Shown in pieces: positions 20,688 through 28,790 of a stretch of DNA of 64,000 nt. Position numbers and translations under genes: made by a program. The stretch lies in the NCBI GenBank assembly GCA_024642525.1, contig JAHEAX010000059.1, positions 186,001-250,000 on the forward strand, written 5' to 3'. Below the pieces are notes generated by a model. That model was not told where the DNA came from and made no database searches. It worked only from the letters and a program-made list of their open reading frames with translations. The DNA comes from Erythrobacteraceae bacterium. GTDB taxonomy: Bacteria; Pseudomonadota; Alphaproteobacteria; Sphingomonadales; Sphingomonadaceae. Position 1 is the stretch's first letter. Every line of letters begins with the position of its first letter.

Positions 20688-22622
20688 ATGGCTACTTCAG
20701 CCGTTATCAAGCCCCAGGAAACACCAGCCCCAGAAGCAGTGGTCGTCCGGTTCGCCGGCGATAGCGGTGACGGGATGCAGCTGACCGGCGGACAATTTAC
20801 CCTGTCCACCGCCCTTGCGGGCAATGACCTCGCCACTTTCCCGGATTTTCCGGCTGAAATCCGCGCGCCGCAAGGCACGCTGTTTGGCGTTTCTGCATTC
20901 CAGATCAATTTCGGCAGTCGCGAAATCAACACGGCAGGTGACGCGCCCGATGTGCTGGTGGCGATGAACCCCGCTGCACTGAAGGTAAACCTTGCTGCGC
21001 TGAAGCCGGGCGGCCTTGTCATCATCGACACGGGCGAATTCACCAAGCGCAACCTCGACAAGGCGAAATATGATGTCAGCCCGCTTGACGATGGCAGCCT
21101 GGCCAAGTGGGATGTGCTGGCTTTCGATATTTCCGCACTGACGATCGAAGCCGTCAAGCCTTTCGGCCTTGGTAACAAGGATGCGCTTCGCTCCAAGAAC
21201 ATGTGGACGCTGGGGCTGGCGCTGTGGATGTTTGATCGCCCGCGGGACCCCATCCATGCGTGGCTGAAGGCCAAGTTCAAATCCAAGCCCGATATCGCCG
21301 ATGCCAATATCGCGGCGCTCGATGCCGGCCATGCCTATGGCGAAACGGCAGAACTGTCGGGGCCGATCAAGCAGATGCACATGCCGCCGGTTGAAAGCGC
21401 GCCGGGCCTGTATCGCACGATTACTGGCGCAGAAGCGATTTCGCTTGGCCTCGTGGCTGGCGCGCAACTGGCGGAACTGCCGATGTTTTTTGGCGGCTAT
21501 CCGATCACCCCTGCATCGGCCATTTTGCACCATCTGGCGCGGCTGAAGGAATTCGGCGTCACGACATTCCAGGCGGAAGATGAAATCGCGGCGATCTGTT
21601 CTGCAATCGGTGCATCCTATGCAGGGCAGCTGGGTGTCACCAGTTCCTCCGGCCCGGGCATTGCACTGAAGACAGAGGCCATGGGCCTTGCGATCATGAC
21701 CGAACTGCCGCTGGTCATCGTCAACAGCCAGCGCGGCGGGCCGTCGACCGGCCTTCCCACCAAAACCGAGCAGAGCGATCTTTATCAGGCAGTCTATGGC
21801 CGCAATGGTGACGCGCCGATGCCGGTGGTGTCCTGTTCCAGCCCGAGCGACGCGTTTGAATGCGCCATCGAAGCATGCCGGATCGCGGTGGAATACATGA
21901 CCCCCGTAATGCTTCTGACAGATGGCTATATCGCCAATGCCGCAGAACCATGGGCAGTGCCTGATCCTGCCAGTTACGCGCCTTTCCCAGCGAAATTCCT
22001 GCAGGAAAAGAACGGCGGCGACACGCTTCTTCCCTACAAGCGCGATGCCAAGGGCGCACGCCCGTGGATCAAGCCCGGCACTCCGGACCTGATGCACCGG
22101 ATCGGCGGTATCGAGAAGGCGGTGGACACCGGCCACATCGATTATTCGCCGCAGAACCACCAGACCATGACGGATGCCCGCATCGGCAAGGTGCTGGGCG
22201 TGACTGTGCCAGATCAGGAAGTGGCGCTGGGCGAAGCGTCGGGCAAGCTGGTCGTGGTTGGCTGGGGGTCTACCTTTGGCCCCATTCACCAGGCCGTCCG
22301 CCGCGCGCGGGCAAAGGGTCTGGATGTCAGCCATGTGCATGTGCGCCACATCTGGCCGCTGCCGAAAAACCTCGGCACGTTGCTGCACAGTTATGACAAT
22401 GTGCTGGTGCCCGAAATGAACACCGGTCAGTTCAAGACCGTGCTGCGCGACCAGTATCTGGTCGATGCACAGCCTTTGACCAAGACCAGCGGCCAGCCAT
22501 TCGCGATTTCCGAACTGGAAACTGCCATTGCCAAGTTCTTCGACGGCGTTCCCGACAATGAAGGCGGCGAAGTCAGCGTCAACGAAACCCAGCTTCCTAG
22601 CCCCAAGGCGGAAAACCCATGA
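20688..22622 (+). CDS. korA: 2-Oxoglutarate:ferredoxin oxidoreductase, fused gamma-alpha subunit
   Basis: Large subunit of a 2-oxoacid:acceptor oxidoreductase that makes acyl-CoA from a 2-oxoacid with ferredoxin as electron acceptor. The 644 residues fuse the gamma domain (about 15-200; RFAGDSGDGMQLTGGQ) to the alpha domain (about 235-620; GGYPITPASAILHHLA, TSSSGPGIALKTEAMG, SQRGGPSTGLPTKTEQSDL). The fused KorA plus KorB layout matches the two-subunit KorAB type described in Mycobacterium; 2-oxoglutarate as substrate is inferred from that. Its end overlaps korB by 4 bp. Confidence 0.9.
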   Translation: MATSAVIKPQETPAPEAVVVRFAGDSGDGMQLTGGQFTLSTALAGNDLATFPDFPAEIRAPQGTLFGVSAFQINFGSREINTAGDAPDVLVAMNPAALKVNLAALKPGGLVIIDTGEFTKRNLDKAKYDVSPLDDGSLAKWDVLAFDISALTIEAVKPFGLGNKDALRSKNMWTLGLALWMFDRPRDPIHAWLKAKFKSKPDIADANIAALDAGHAYGETAELSGPIKQMHMPPVESAPGLYRTITGAEAISLGLVAGAQLAELPMFFGGYPITPASAILHHLARLKEFGVTTFQAEDEIAAICSAIGASYAGQLGVTSSSGPGIALKTEAMGLAIMTELPLVIVNSQRGGPSTGLPTKTEQSDLYQAVYGRNGDAPMPVVSCSSPSDAFECAIEACRIAVEYMTPVMLLTDGYIANAAEPWAVPDPASYAPFPAKFLQEKNGGDTLLPYKRDAKGARPWIKPGTPDLMHRIGGIEKAVDTGHIDYSPQNHQTMTDARIGKVLGVTVPDQEVALGEASGKLVVVGWGSTFGPIHQAVRRARAKGLDVSHVHVRHIWPLPKNLGTLLHSYDNVLVPEMNTGQFKTVLRDQYLVDAQPLTKTSGQPFAISELETAIAKFFDGVPDNEGGEVSVNETQLPSPKAENP

Positions 22623-23653
22623 ACCAGATGACCAAGATCGAAACGACTTTGAAGGATTGGGAAACCGATCAGGAAGTCCGCTGGTGCCCTGGCTGCGGCG
22701 ATTACGCCATTCTGAAGGCAGTGCAGCGCACATTGCCCCAGCTTGGCGCCAATCCTGCCAACACGGTCTTCATTTCCGGCATCGGCTGTTCCAGCCGTTT
22801 CCCTTATTACATGGAAACCTATGGCTTCCACACCATCCATGGCCGCGCACCTGCGCTGGCAACCGGGGTGAAGCTGGCCAATCCGGAACTCGATATCTGG
22901 CTTGTAACCGGTGATGGTGACGGTCTTTCCATTGGCGGCAACCACATGATGCATGTGCTGCGGCGCAATGTGAACATGCAGATCATGCTGTTTAACAACG
23001 AGATTTACGGTCTGACCAAAGGGCAGGCATCGCCCACCAGCCGTGAAGGCACCAAGAGCCCGTCGACGCCGCTCGGTTCGTATGACCGGCCTGCGAACCC
23101 ATGCGCTTTCGCGCTGGGTTCAGGCGCGCGTTTTGTCGGCCGAGGGTTTGACGTATCAAAGAACCTGCCCGAAGTGCTGAAGGCAGCCCATGCCCATCAG
23201 GGCGCAGCGTTTATCGAAATTTTCCAGAACTGCATCGTCTACAACAAGGACGTGTTCGAAGATTTTGCCGCGCCCAAGGGTGCCGAAGACCGTCAGCTGT
23301 GGCTGGTTCCGGGCGAACCGATGCTGTTCGCCAAGGGCACCAAGGGCATCGCGCTTGACCGTGACAAGCTTGCGCTCACTGTGGTGGATGTGGCGGATGA
23401 AAACTGGGCCAGCGCAGGCGTGCTGGTGCATGATGCAACCAACCGCAGCCTGGCACATTTGCTGGTCGAAATGCCATTTGGTCCGTTTCCGATGGCGCTG
23501 GGCGTTCTCTATGATGATCCGCGCCCGACATTCGAAGCTGCGGTGATCGAGGAACGCGCCAAATCGAGCGCGGGCAAGGAACCCAATCTCGCCAAGCTGC
23601 TGGCCAAGGGCCAGACCTGGACGGTGGACGACAAGGCTGGCCATCCCGCCTGA
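22619..23653 (+). CDS. korB: 2-Oxoglutarate:ferredoxin oxidoreductase beta subunit
   Basis: TPP-binding subunit partner of KorA (344 residues). It shows RWCPGCGDYAIL (about 21), GIGCSSRFPYYMETYG, the TPP-Mg motif TGDGDGLSIGGNH (about 97) with LFNNEIYGLTKGQ, and Cys residues that would hold a 4Fe-4S cluster with the CPGC pair. Start codon overlaps the korA stop (ATGA). No ferredoxin gene is adjacent. Confidence 0.92.
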   Translation: MNQMTKIETTLKDWETDQEVRWCPGCGDYAILKAVQRTLPQLGANPANTVFISGIGCSSRFPYYMETYGFHTIHGRAPALATGVKLANPELDIWLVTGDGDGLSIGGNHMMHVLRRNVNMQIMLFNNEIYGLTKGQASPTSREGTKSPSTPLGSYDRPANPCAFALGSGARFVGRGFDVSKNLPEVLKAAHAHQGAAFIEIFQNCIVYNKDVFEDFAAPKGAEDRQLWLVPGEPMLFAKGTKGIALDRDKLALTVVDVADENWASAGVLVHDATNRSLAHLLVEMPFGPFPMALGVLYDDPRPTFEAAVIEERAKSSAGKEPNLAKLLAKGQTWTVDDKAGHPA

Positions 23654-23677
23654 CGCATAATTAATTTCCGGTTTTTT

Positions 23678-23702
23678 TGAACCACCCACTTCGTCAGACG
23701 TT
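23678..23702 (+). promoter_or_regulatory. Possible EcfG-like promoter upstream of the EF-hand lipoprotein gene (weak)
   Basis: TGAAC (23678-23682), a 16-bp spacer and CGTT (23699-23702) lie about 55 bp before the start at 23758. The alphaproteobacterial general-stress sigma factor EcfG recognises GGAAC-N16/17-CGTT, so this has one mismatch. A one-mismatch site can easily arise by chance at this window size. Confidence 0.25.
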
Positions 23703-23757
23703 GGGGGTGAAAACCGCTGCGCCCCCCAGATGCAGCATTTTTGGAGAATGTAGTTTC

Positions 23758-24279
23758 ATGAAGACGATCAAGGCGAATGTAATCCTGGCAACCGGCATGG
23801 CGCTCGCACTGGCGGCTTGCGGCGAAAAGGAAGCCGCCGAACCAGCAACTGAGCAAACCGAAGAAGTAGCCGTTGCGCCGCAGGAATTTGATCCTGCAAG
23901 CCGCGACTATACGCTCTCTGCTGCTGCGCAAGAGCGCCGCGACGGCTTCGACCAGGCCGCTTTCATGAGTGAATTTGACGGCTATCGCGCAGATGCTGCG
24001 CCCAAGGCTGATGCCGCAGGTGCAGACGGCGCTGCAACCGCAGCGGACCGAGGCGCAATGAACTGGTCATCACTCGACCGTGATGCAGATGCCAATCTTA
24101 CAGTGGCAGAATATGCCATCTGGGCAATTGCGCTCGACCCTGCAGCGGCCGACGCAAAGGTTACGGCAGAACAGGCTGCTAAGGCCGCTGATTCCTTCTT
24201 CTATTACGACCTCGACGGTGATGGCTTCCTGTCGCAGCGCGAATTCACTTCGGCTCGTCGAGGCGAAGATTTCGGCTAA
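23758..24279 (+). CDS. EF-hand domain lipoprotein
   Basis: A 173-residue lipoprotein: leader MKTIKANVILATGMALALAAC with lipobox Cys at residue 21, then an acidic, Ala-rich linker. Two EF-hand loops follow: DRDADANLTVAEY and DLDGDGFLSQREF, both with Asp at positions 1, 3 and 5. It probably binds calcium in the periplasm; its role is unknown. ATG 23758 is selected because it yields the lipoprotein signal; the 27-codon upstream extension does not. A terminator follows the stop. Confidence 0.85.
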   Translation: MKTIKANVILATGMALALAACGEKEAAEPATEQTEEVAVAPQEFDPASRDYTLSAAAQERRDGFDQAAFMSEFDGYRADAAPKADAAGADGAATAADRGAMNWSSLDRDADANLTVAEYAIWAIALDPAAADAKVTAEQAAKAADSFFYYDLDGDGFLSQREFTSARRGEDFG

Positions 24280-24301
24280 ATCTTCAGACCGTGCACATGA
24301 T

Positions 24302-24335
24302 AAAGGCGGCGGGGTAACCTGCCGCCTTTTCTTTT
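24302..24335 (+). terminator. Rho-independent terminator
   Basis: AAAGGCGGC (24302-24310) pairs perfectly with GCCGCCTTT (24321-24329) across a 10-nt loop and is followed by TCTTTT. It lies 22 bp after the EF-hand lipoprotein stop and 25 bp before the next start. Confidence 0.88.
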
Positions 24336-24360
24336 GGCGGCATGGCGTTACGCCAAGGGC

Positions 24361-25296
24361 ATGGACAATCTGACGCACAGCCTGGTGGGGGCGCTCATCG
24401 GGCAGACAGGGCTCAAACGCAAAACCGGCCTTGCCATGCCGGCCCTTATCATCGGGGCCAATATCCCTGATATTGATGCCGCCTGCATCGTCTACGGGGT
24501 GGAAAGCCTGGCCATGCGCAGGGGCATAACCCACGGCCCGATTGCATGGGTGCTGCTTCCCCTGCTGCTGGCGTGGCTGCTCTACGGGTTTGACAAGTGG
24601 CAAGTAAAACGGGGCAAGCGGCCTCAGGGGCGATTGCCTGTGCATTTTGGTTGGCTCTACGCATTGTCATTCATTGCCTGCCTGTCGCATCCGGCGCTGG
24701 ACTGGCTCAACGTCTATGGCATCCGTTTGCTTGAACCATTTTCCAGCCAGTGGTTCTACGGCGATACGCTGTTCATCATCGATGTGTGGCTGTGGCTGGG
24801 CATGGGCTTCGCCTTGTGGCTGTCCATGCGAAAGGAAAGGCGCGGGCTGAACTGGCGCGCGCCTGCCCGCACCGCATTGATGGGCGTGCTTGTTTATGTG
24901 GGTGTCAATTACGGCATCAGCCAGACAGCCAAGGCGTCGATGCGCGCCGATGTGCCTGCCGGGGCCGATGTCATCGCCAATCCGCCGCCATTGGCATTCT
25001 GGAAGCGCGAACTGGTATACAGCGGCAGATCGGGGCAGTGGCTGCAATCTGCCTATGTGCCTTTCAGCGGCCGATTACCCGTTGCCCGCCTTGCAGTTGG
25101 CCAGTGTGCCAATGCGCTGGAACTTGCCGGCGACCACGCAGAACGGGATGCGTTTCTCTTCTGGTCGCGCGCGCCATTTGCCGAAGTGATGGAAGACGGG
25201 ACTATCCGGCTGCGCGATGCACGTTTTTACGACCCGCTGGCCCGTGACCGGTTTGCAGTTACGCTGCCGGCCCAGGCGTGCGTGCCTTTTCGGTAA
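24361..25296 (+). CDS. YdjM-like membrane-bound metal-dependent hydrolase
   Basis: A 311-residue integral membrane protein of the YdjM/LexA-binding inner-membrane hydrolase family (PF04307). The conserved start MDNLTHSLVGALIG, IPDIDA at about 36-41, RGITHGP (about 53-59) and LSHPALDWLNVYG supply the His/Asp residues of the putative metal site. Four to five membrane helices occupy the first 200 residues and a soluble C-terminal domain follows. The start is at ATG 24361. Its last 38 bp overlap the end of the convergent PAP2 gene. Confidence 0.8.
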   Translation: MDNLTHSLVGALIGQTGLKRKTGLAMPALIIGANIPDIDAACIVYGVESLAMRRGITHGPIAWVLLPLLLAWLLYGFDKWQVKRGKRPQGRLPVHFGWLYALSFIACLSHPALDWLNVYGIRLLEPFSSQWFYGDTLFIIDVWLWLGMGFALWLSMRKERRGLNWRAPARTALMGVLVYVGVNYGISQTAKASMRADVPAGADVIANPPPLAFWKRELVYSGRSGQWLQSAYVPFSGRLPVARLAVGQCANALELAGDHAERDAFLFWSRAPFAEVMEDGTIRLRDARFYDPLARDRFAVTLPAQACVPFR

Positions 25297-26041
25297 TTTT
25301 GTCCAGTTTTTGCGCGGTCTCGCTTTCGGCTGCGGCTTTTGCGGGACGGAAGAACATGGCTGAGGCGAGAAATGCCCAGCCCGCACCGCCCAGCCAACCA
25401 GCAGTAACGTCACTGGGGAAATGCACACCAAGCCAAACGCGGCTGGTCGCAATCAGCAGCGACAGCACAATTGCCACGCCGACGATGGTGTAACGCACGG
25501 AATGCCGTGCGCTCATCGTCGCAAAGGCAAGCGCGATAGCGATGTAGATCATGGCCGAATTGAAGCTGTGTCCGCTCGGGAAACTGTTGCCGCCTGCTTC
25601 GGTGAGGTGCGGCACAATTTCGGGCCGGGCGCGGCCGAACCACAGTTTCATCTGCACTTCGACCAATGTGCCGGTCATGGCAGTCAGCGCGAGCAGAAAT
25701 GCCTCGCGCCTCAATCTCAGGAAGAGCAGGGCGATAACCGCGCCTATGACCATCATGGTCATGATCAATGTTCCGCCCAAAGCCGTCATGTCGCGCAGGG
25801 CTTCGAGGACTGCAGGCGAACCGATGGGAGTTAGATCACCGCCATTGCGCCAGAAAAGCAGACCGGTCCTGTCGAACGCCGATGTGCGGTCATGGTGGAC
25901 CAGCCAGGCCATGACGGCAAAGCCCGACCAGCAAAATACGGTGACGATAACCGCTTTAACAGGATCGATCCGCCAACCGCGTTCTGGCAGGGTCAGGGTT
26001 TCTGCGGGAAGATGCTCATTCTTGTCGTCGAGATGATCCAT
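25259..26041 (-). CDS. PAP2-family membrane phosphatase
   Basis: A 260-residue type-2 phosphatidic acid phosphatase-like membrane enzyme. All three family motifs are present: KLWFGRARPE (motif 1), SFPSGHS (motif 2) and SRVWLGVHFPSDV (motif 3), with six likely membrane helices. It may dephosphorylate lipid phosphates such as undecaprenyl pyrophosphate; the substrate is inferred. ATG 26041 (MDHLDDKNEH) is preferred; a longer frame to 26080 would read through the inverted repeat shared with the divergent phr gene. Confidence 0.88.
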   Translation of the reverse strand: MDHLDDKNEHLPAETLTLPERGWRIDPVKAVIVTVFCWSGFAVMAWLVHHDRTSAFDRTGLLFWRNGGDLTPIGSPAVLEALRDMTALGGTLIMTMMVIGAVIALLFLRLRREAFLLALTAMTGTLVEVQMKLWFGRARPEIVPHLTEAGGNSFPSGHSFNSAMIYIAIALAFATMSARHSVRYTIVGVAIVLSLLIATSRVWLGVHFPSDVTAGWLGGAGWAFLASAMFFRPAKAAAESETAQKLDKITEKARTPGPAA

Positions 26042-26047
26042 GTTGGT

Positions 26048-26074
26048 GGAACAGCCTTGGGGACAAGGCGTTCC
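26048..26074 (+). promoter_or_regulatory. Dyad and perfect EcfG-type promoter match between PAP2 and phr
   Basis: On the plus strand GGAAC (26048-26052), exactly 16 bp, then CGTT (26069-26072) match the EcfG general-stress promoter consensus of Alphaproteobacteria, 20 bp before the phr ATG. The same bases form an inverted repeat: GGAACAGCCTTG and CAAGGCGTTCC around GGGA, with one bulged A. On the minus strand it reads GGAAC-N16-TGTT toward the PAP2 gene. It may therefore be a promoter, a palindromic operator, or both. Confidence 0.5.
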
Positions 26075-26091
26075 CTGCAAGAAGGGAAATC

Positions 26092-27480
26092 ATGGCAACA
26101 CCGCAGATAGTATGGCTCCGCAGGGATTTGCGGCTGGCTGACCAGCCAGCATTTCACGCCGCGGCGCAGGCAGGGCCGGTGGTGCCTGTCTATGTGCTGG
26201 ACGACGAAATTGCAGGCCACCACGCATATGGCGGCGCATCGCGCTGGTGGTTGCATAACAGCCTGAAATCGCTGGATGCACAGCTTGCCAGCCACCATTC
26301 GCGCATAGTTCTGCGCAAAGGCAATGCGGTGGAGGAATTGGCCGCCATCTCCCGGCAAATGGGCGCCGCGCCTGTCCATGCGCTGCGCCATTATGAACCG
26401 TGGTGGCGCAAGGCGCAGGGATTGCTGGCCGAAAAGGTCGATCTGCATCTTTACGATGGCAATTACCTGCTGCCCGCAGGCGCAGTCACCACTGGTTCCG
26501 GTTCACCCTACAAGATCTACACCCCCTTTTCGAAAGCGGTGATGGAACATATGCCGCCGCGCGATGTGTTGCCGGAGGCCGGAACGATCAGCCACCCGGA
26601 CAGCTGGCCCGATAGTGACGATCTGGCAGATTGGGGCCTGTTGCCTGATCGGCCTGACTGGGCCGATGGATTGCGGGATTTCTGGGAAGTTGGCGAAGCT
26701 GCCGCCCATGAACGGCTCGAAGAATTCGAAGATATCGTCTCGGACTATGACCAAGGACGCAATCTGCCTTCAAGGGATGGGTCATCGCGCCTCTCCCCGC
26801 ATCTTCATTTCGGTGAAATTTCGCCCGCGCAGATCTGGCATAGACTGCAAGGCCGCAGGGGTGATGGGTGGCAGACCTTCGCGAAGGAGCTTATCTGGCG
26901 CGATTACGCGCAGAATGTCATCTGCCAGTTTCCTGCCTATCCCACTCAATCATACCGTGATGGCTATGGCGAAGGACTGTGGCGTAACCCCAACCGCGGG
27001 CATCTTATCGCACAAGACCTGCAGGCATGGCAGCAGGGGCGCACAGGATACCCCATCGTGGATGCAGGTATGCGCCAGCTTTGGCAGACCGGCTGGATGC
27101 ATAACAGGGTGCGGATGATCACCGCCAGTTTCCTCGTCAAACACCTGCTGATCGACTGGACTCATGGCGAACAATGGTTCTGGGATACGCTGGTCGATGC
27201 CGATTATGGCAGCAATGGCGTAAACTGGCAGTGGACTGCCGGCACGGGTGTCGATTCAAATATGTTCGTGCGTATCATGGCGCCGCTGACGCAGTCGGAA
27301 AAATTCGATGCGGCCAGATATATCAGGGAATATGTTCCTGAACTTGCAGAATTATCCGATGCCGATATCCATGATCCGCCGCCCTTGCTAAGGCCGGATT
27401 CCTACCCTGAAAAGATCATCGGCCACAAGGAAGCGCGTGAACGCGCGCTGGCTGCGTATCGCGAAATGAAGGGCGGCTGA
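26092..27480 (+). CDS. phrB: Deoxyribodipyrimidine photolyase
   Basis: Light-driven repair of cyclobutane pyrimidine dimers. The 462-residue class I photolyase has an N-terminal antenna domain (IVWLRRDLRLADQPA) and a C-terminal FAD domain. Diagnostic stretches include SPHLHFGEIS, WRDYAQNV, GYPIVDAGMRQLWQTGWMHNRVRM, WFWDTLVDADYGSN, NWQWTAGTG and the C-terminal YIREYVPEL. A good Shine-Dalgarno (AAGGGA) precedes the ATG. It is followed 37 bp later by cfa. A stress-type promoter element lies just upstream. Confidence 0.95.
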   Translation: MATPQIVWLRRDLRLADQPAFHAAAQAGPVVPVYVLDDEIAGHHAYGGASRWWLHNSLKSLDAQLASHHSRIVLRKGNAVEELAAISRQMGAAPVHALRHYEPWWRKAQGLLAEKVDLHLYDGNYLLPAGAVTTGSGSPYKIYTPFSKAVMEHMPPRDVLPEAGTISHPDSWPDSDDLADWGLLPDRPDWADGLRDFWEVGEAAAHERLEEFEDIVSDYDQGRNLPSRDGSSRLSPHLHFGEISPAQIWHRLQGRRGDGWQTFAKELIWRDYAQNVICQFPAYPTQSYRDGYGEGLWRNPNRGHLIAQDLQAWQQGRTGYPIVDAGMRQLWQTGWMHNRVRMITASFLVKHLLIDWTHGEQWFWDTLVDADYGSNGVNWQWTAGTGVDSNMFVRIMAPLTQSEKFDAARYIREYVPELAELSDADIHDPPPLLRPDSYPEKIIGHKEARERALAAYREMKGG

Positions 27481-27517
27481 TCTTGCCCCTGATGGCTTGG
27501 GGCGGCATAGGGATTTC

Positions 27518-28756
27518 ATGACGACAGCGGGTTATGGCAGAGGCGGGGAACTCCTGGCAGGCGCTGCACGGTTCGAACGCGAACCGGGTGTTCTTGCACG
27601 GTTGATTGCGCCCGGTTTTCACAAGGTTCTGGACAAGGTCGACCAGGGAATGGAATTCGGCTCCATCACCGGCAGGCTTCCCGATGGCACGACACGTATC
27701 CTTGGCGGCCGAAAACCCGGCTTTGATGCCGAAGTTATTCTGCACGACTGGCGCGGACTGATGCGGCTTGCCACCAATGGTTCCATCGGCTGGTACCAGG
27801 CGTGGGAAGCAGGCGAATGGGAAAGCCCCGATCCGGTATCAGTGTTCGCCCTGTTCAGCGTAAACGGAGAAGCCCTGGGCGACACCGGACGAGCCAAGGG
27901 GCCGTTCCGCTGGATTGCACGGCTGGCCCATTGGTCCAACCGCAACACCCATTCCGGTTCGCAGCGCAATATTCACGCCCATTATGACCTGGGCAATGAT
28001 TTCTACGCCCAGTGGCTGGACCCGACGATGAGCTACTCCTCGGCACTATTTGCCGATGAAGATGATCTGGAACGTGCGCAGCGCCGCAAATGGGAACGGC
28101 TGGCAGAACGGCTGGGCAAACCCGAAACTGTCCTTGAAATCGGCTGCGGCTGGGGTTCGCTTGCAGATTACCTAGCGGGCAGGGGCGCCAGAGTTACCGG
28201 CATCAGCCTGTCGGACGAACAGCTGGCATGGGCGCGGGCGCGACATGACAAGTCGATTGATTTTCGCAAGCAGGATTACCGCGATGTCGATGAACAGTTT
28301 GACGCCATCGTCAGTGTCGAAATGGTGGAAGCGGTTGGCCGCGAATATTGGCCGTCCTATTTTGACTGTATCGCAAATAATCTGAAATCCGGCGGGCGTG
28401 CGGCCATCCAGTATATCTCCATGGAAGATTCGCTATTCGATGCCTATGCGACCAGCGCCGATTTCATCCAGGCTTATATTTTTCCCGGCGGCCTGCTGAT
28501 CAAGACGAGCGAATTCAAAGAGCTTGCAGCAGAGCGCGGGCTTGCATGGGAAGACCAGCAGGACTTCGGCAGTCACTATGCCCGCACGCTGAAAATCTGG
28601 CGCGAAAACTTCGATGCGGCATTGGCCGAGGGGCGGCTGCCAGCAGGTTTTGACGAGAAATTCGCACGACTTTGGCGGTTTTATCTGATGTATTGCGAAG
28701 GCGGGTTCCGGGGTGGCAGCATCGATGTGCATCAGGTCACCCTGATAAAAACATAA
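27518..28756 (+). CDS. cfa: Cyclopropane-fatty-acyl-phospholipid synthase
   Basis: SAM-dependent methylene transfer to unsaturated acyl chains of membrane phospholipids. The 412 residues include an N-terminal lipid-binding domain, HYDLGNDFYAQWLDPTMSYSSALF, the SAM site VLEIGCGWGSLADYLA (about 206-221), EMVEAVGREYW and YIFPGG, all typical for the family. ATG 27518 (MTTAGYGRGG) is taken as start; an upstream in-frame codon at 27497 adds seven residues. In Rhodobacter sphaeroides photolyase and cfa genes belong to one photo-oxidative stress regulon, which agrees with the adjacency here. Confidence 0.93.
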   Translation: MTTAGYGRGGELLAGAARFEREPGVLARLIAPGFHKVLDKVDQGMEFGSITGRLPDGTTRILGGRKPGFDAEVILHDWRGLMRLATNGSIGWYQAWEAGEWESPDPVSVFALFSVNGEALGDTGRAKGPFRWIARLAHWSNRNTHSGSQRNIHAHYDLGNDFYAQWLDPTMSYSSALFADEDDLERAQRRKWERLAERLGKPETVLEIGCGWGSLADYLAGRGARVTGISLSDEQLAWARARHDKSIDFRKQDYRDVDEQFDAIVSVEMVEAVGREYWPSYFDCIANNLKSGGRAAIQYISMEDSLFDAYATSADFIQAYIFPGGLLIKTSEFKELAAERGLAWEDQQDFGSHYARTLKIWRENFDAALAEGRLPAGFDEKFARLWRFYLMYCEGGFRGGSIDVHQVTLIKT

Positions 28757-28790
28757 TCGGGACCAAAACGGCCCTTGGGAGAGGAACACA

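Noticed and set aside
20697-22733. 678-codon minus-strand open frame across korA
   Set aside because: Antisense to a well-conserved gene; composition is that of a high-G+C shadow frame (rich in Arg, His, Cys) with no family motif.
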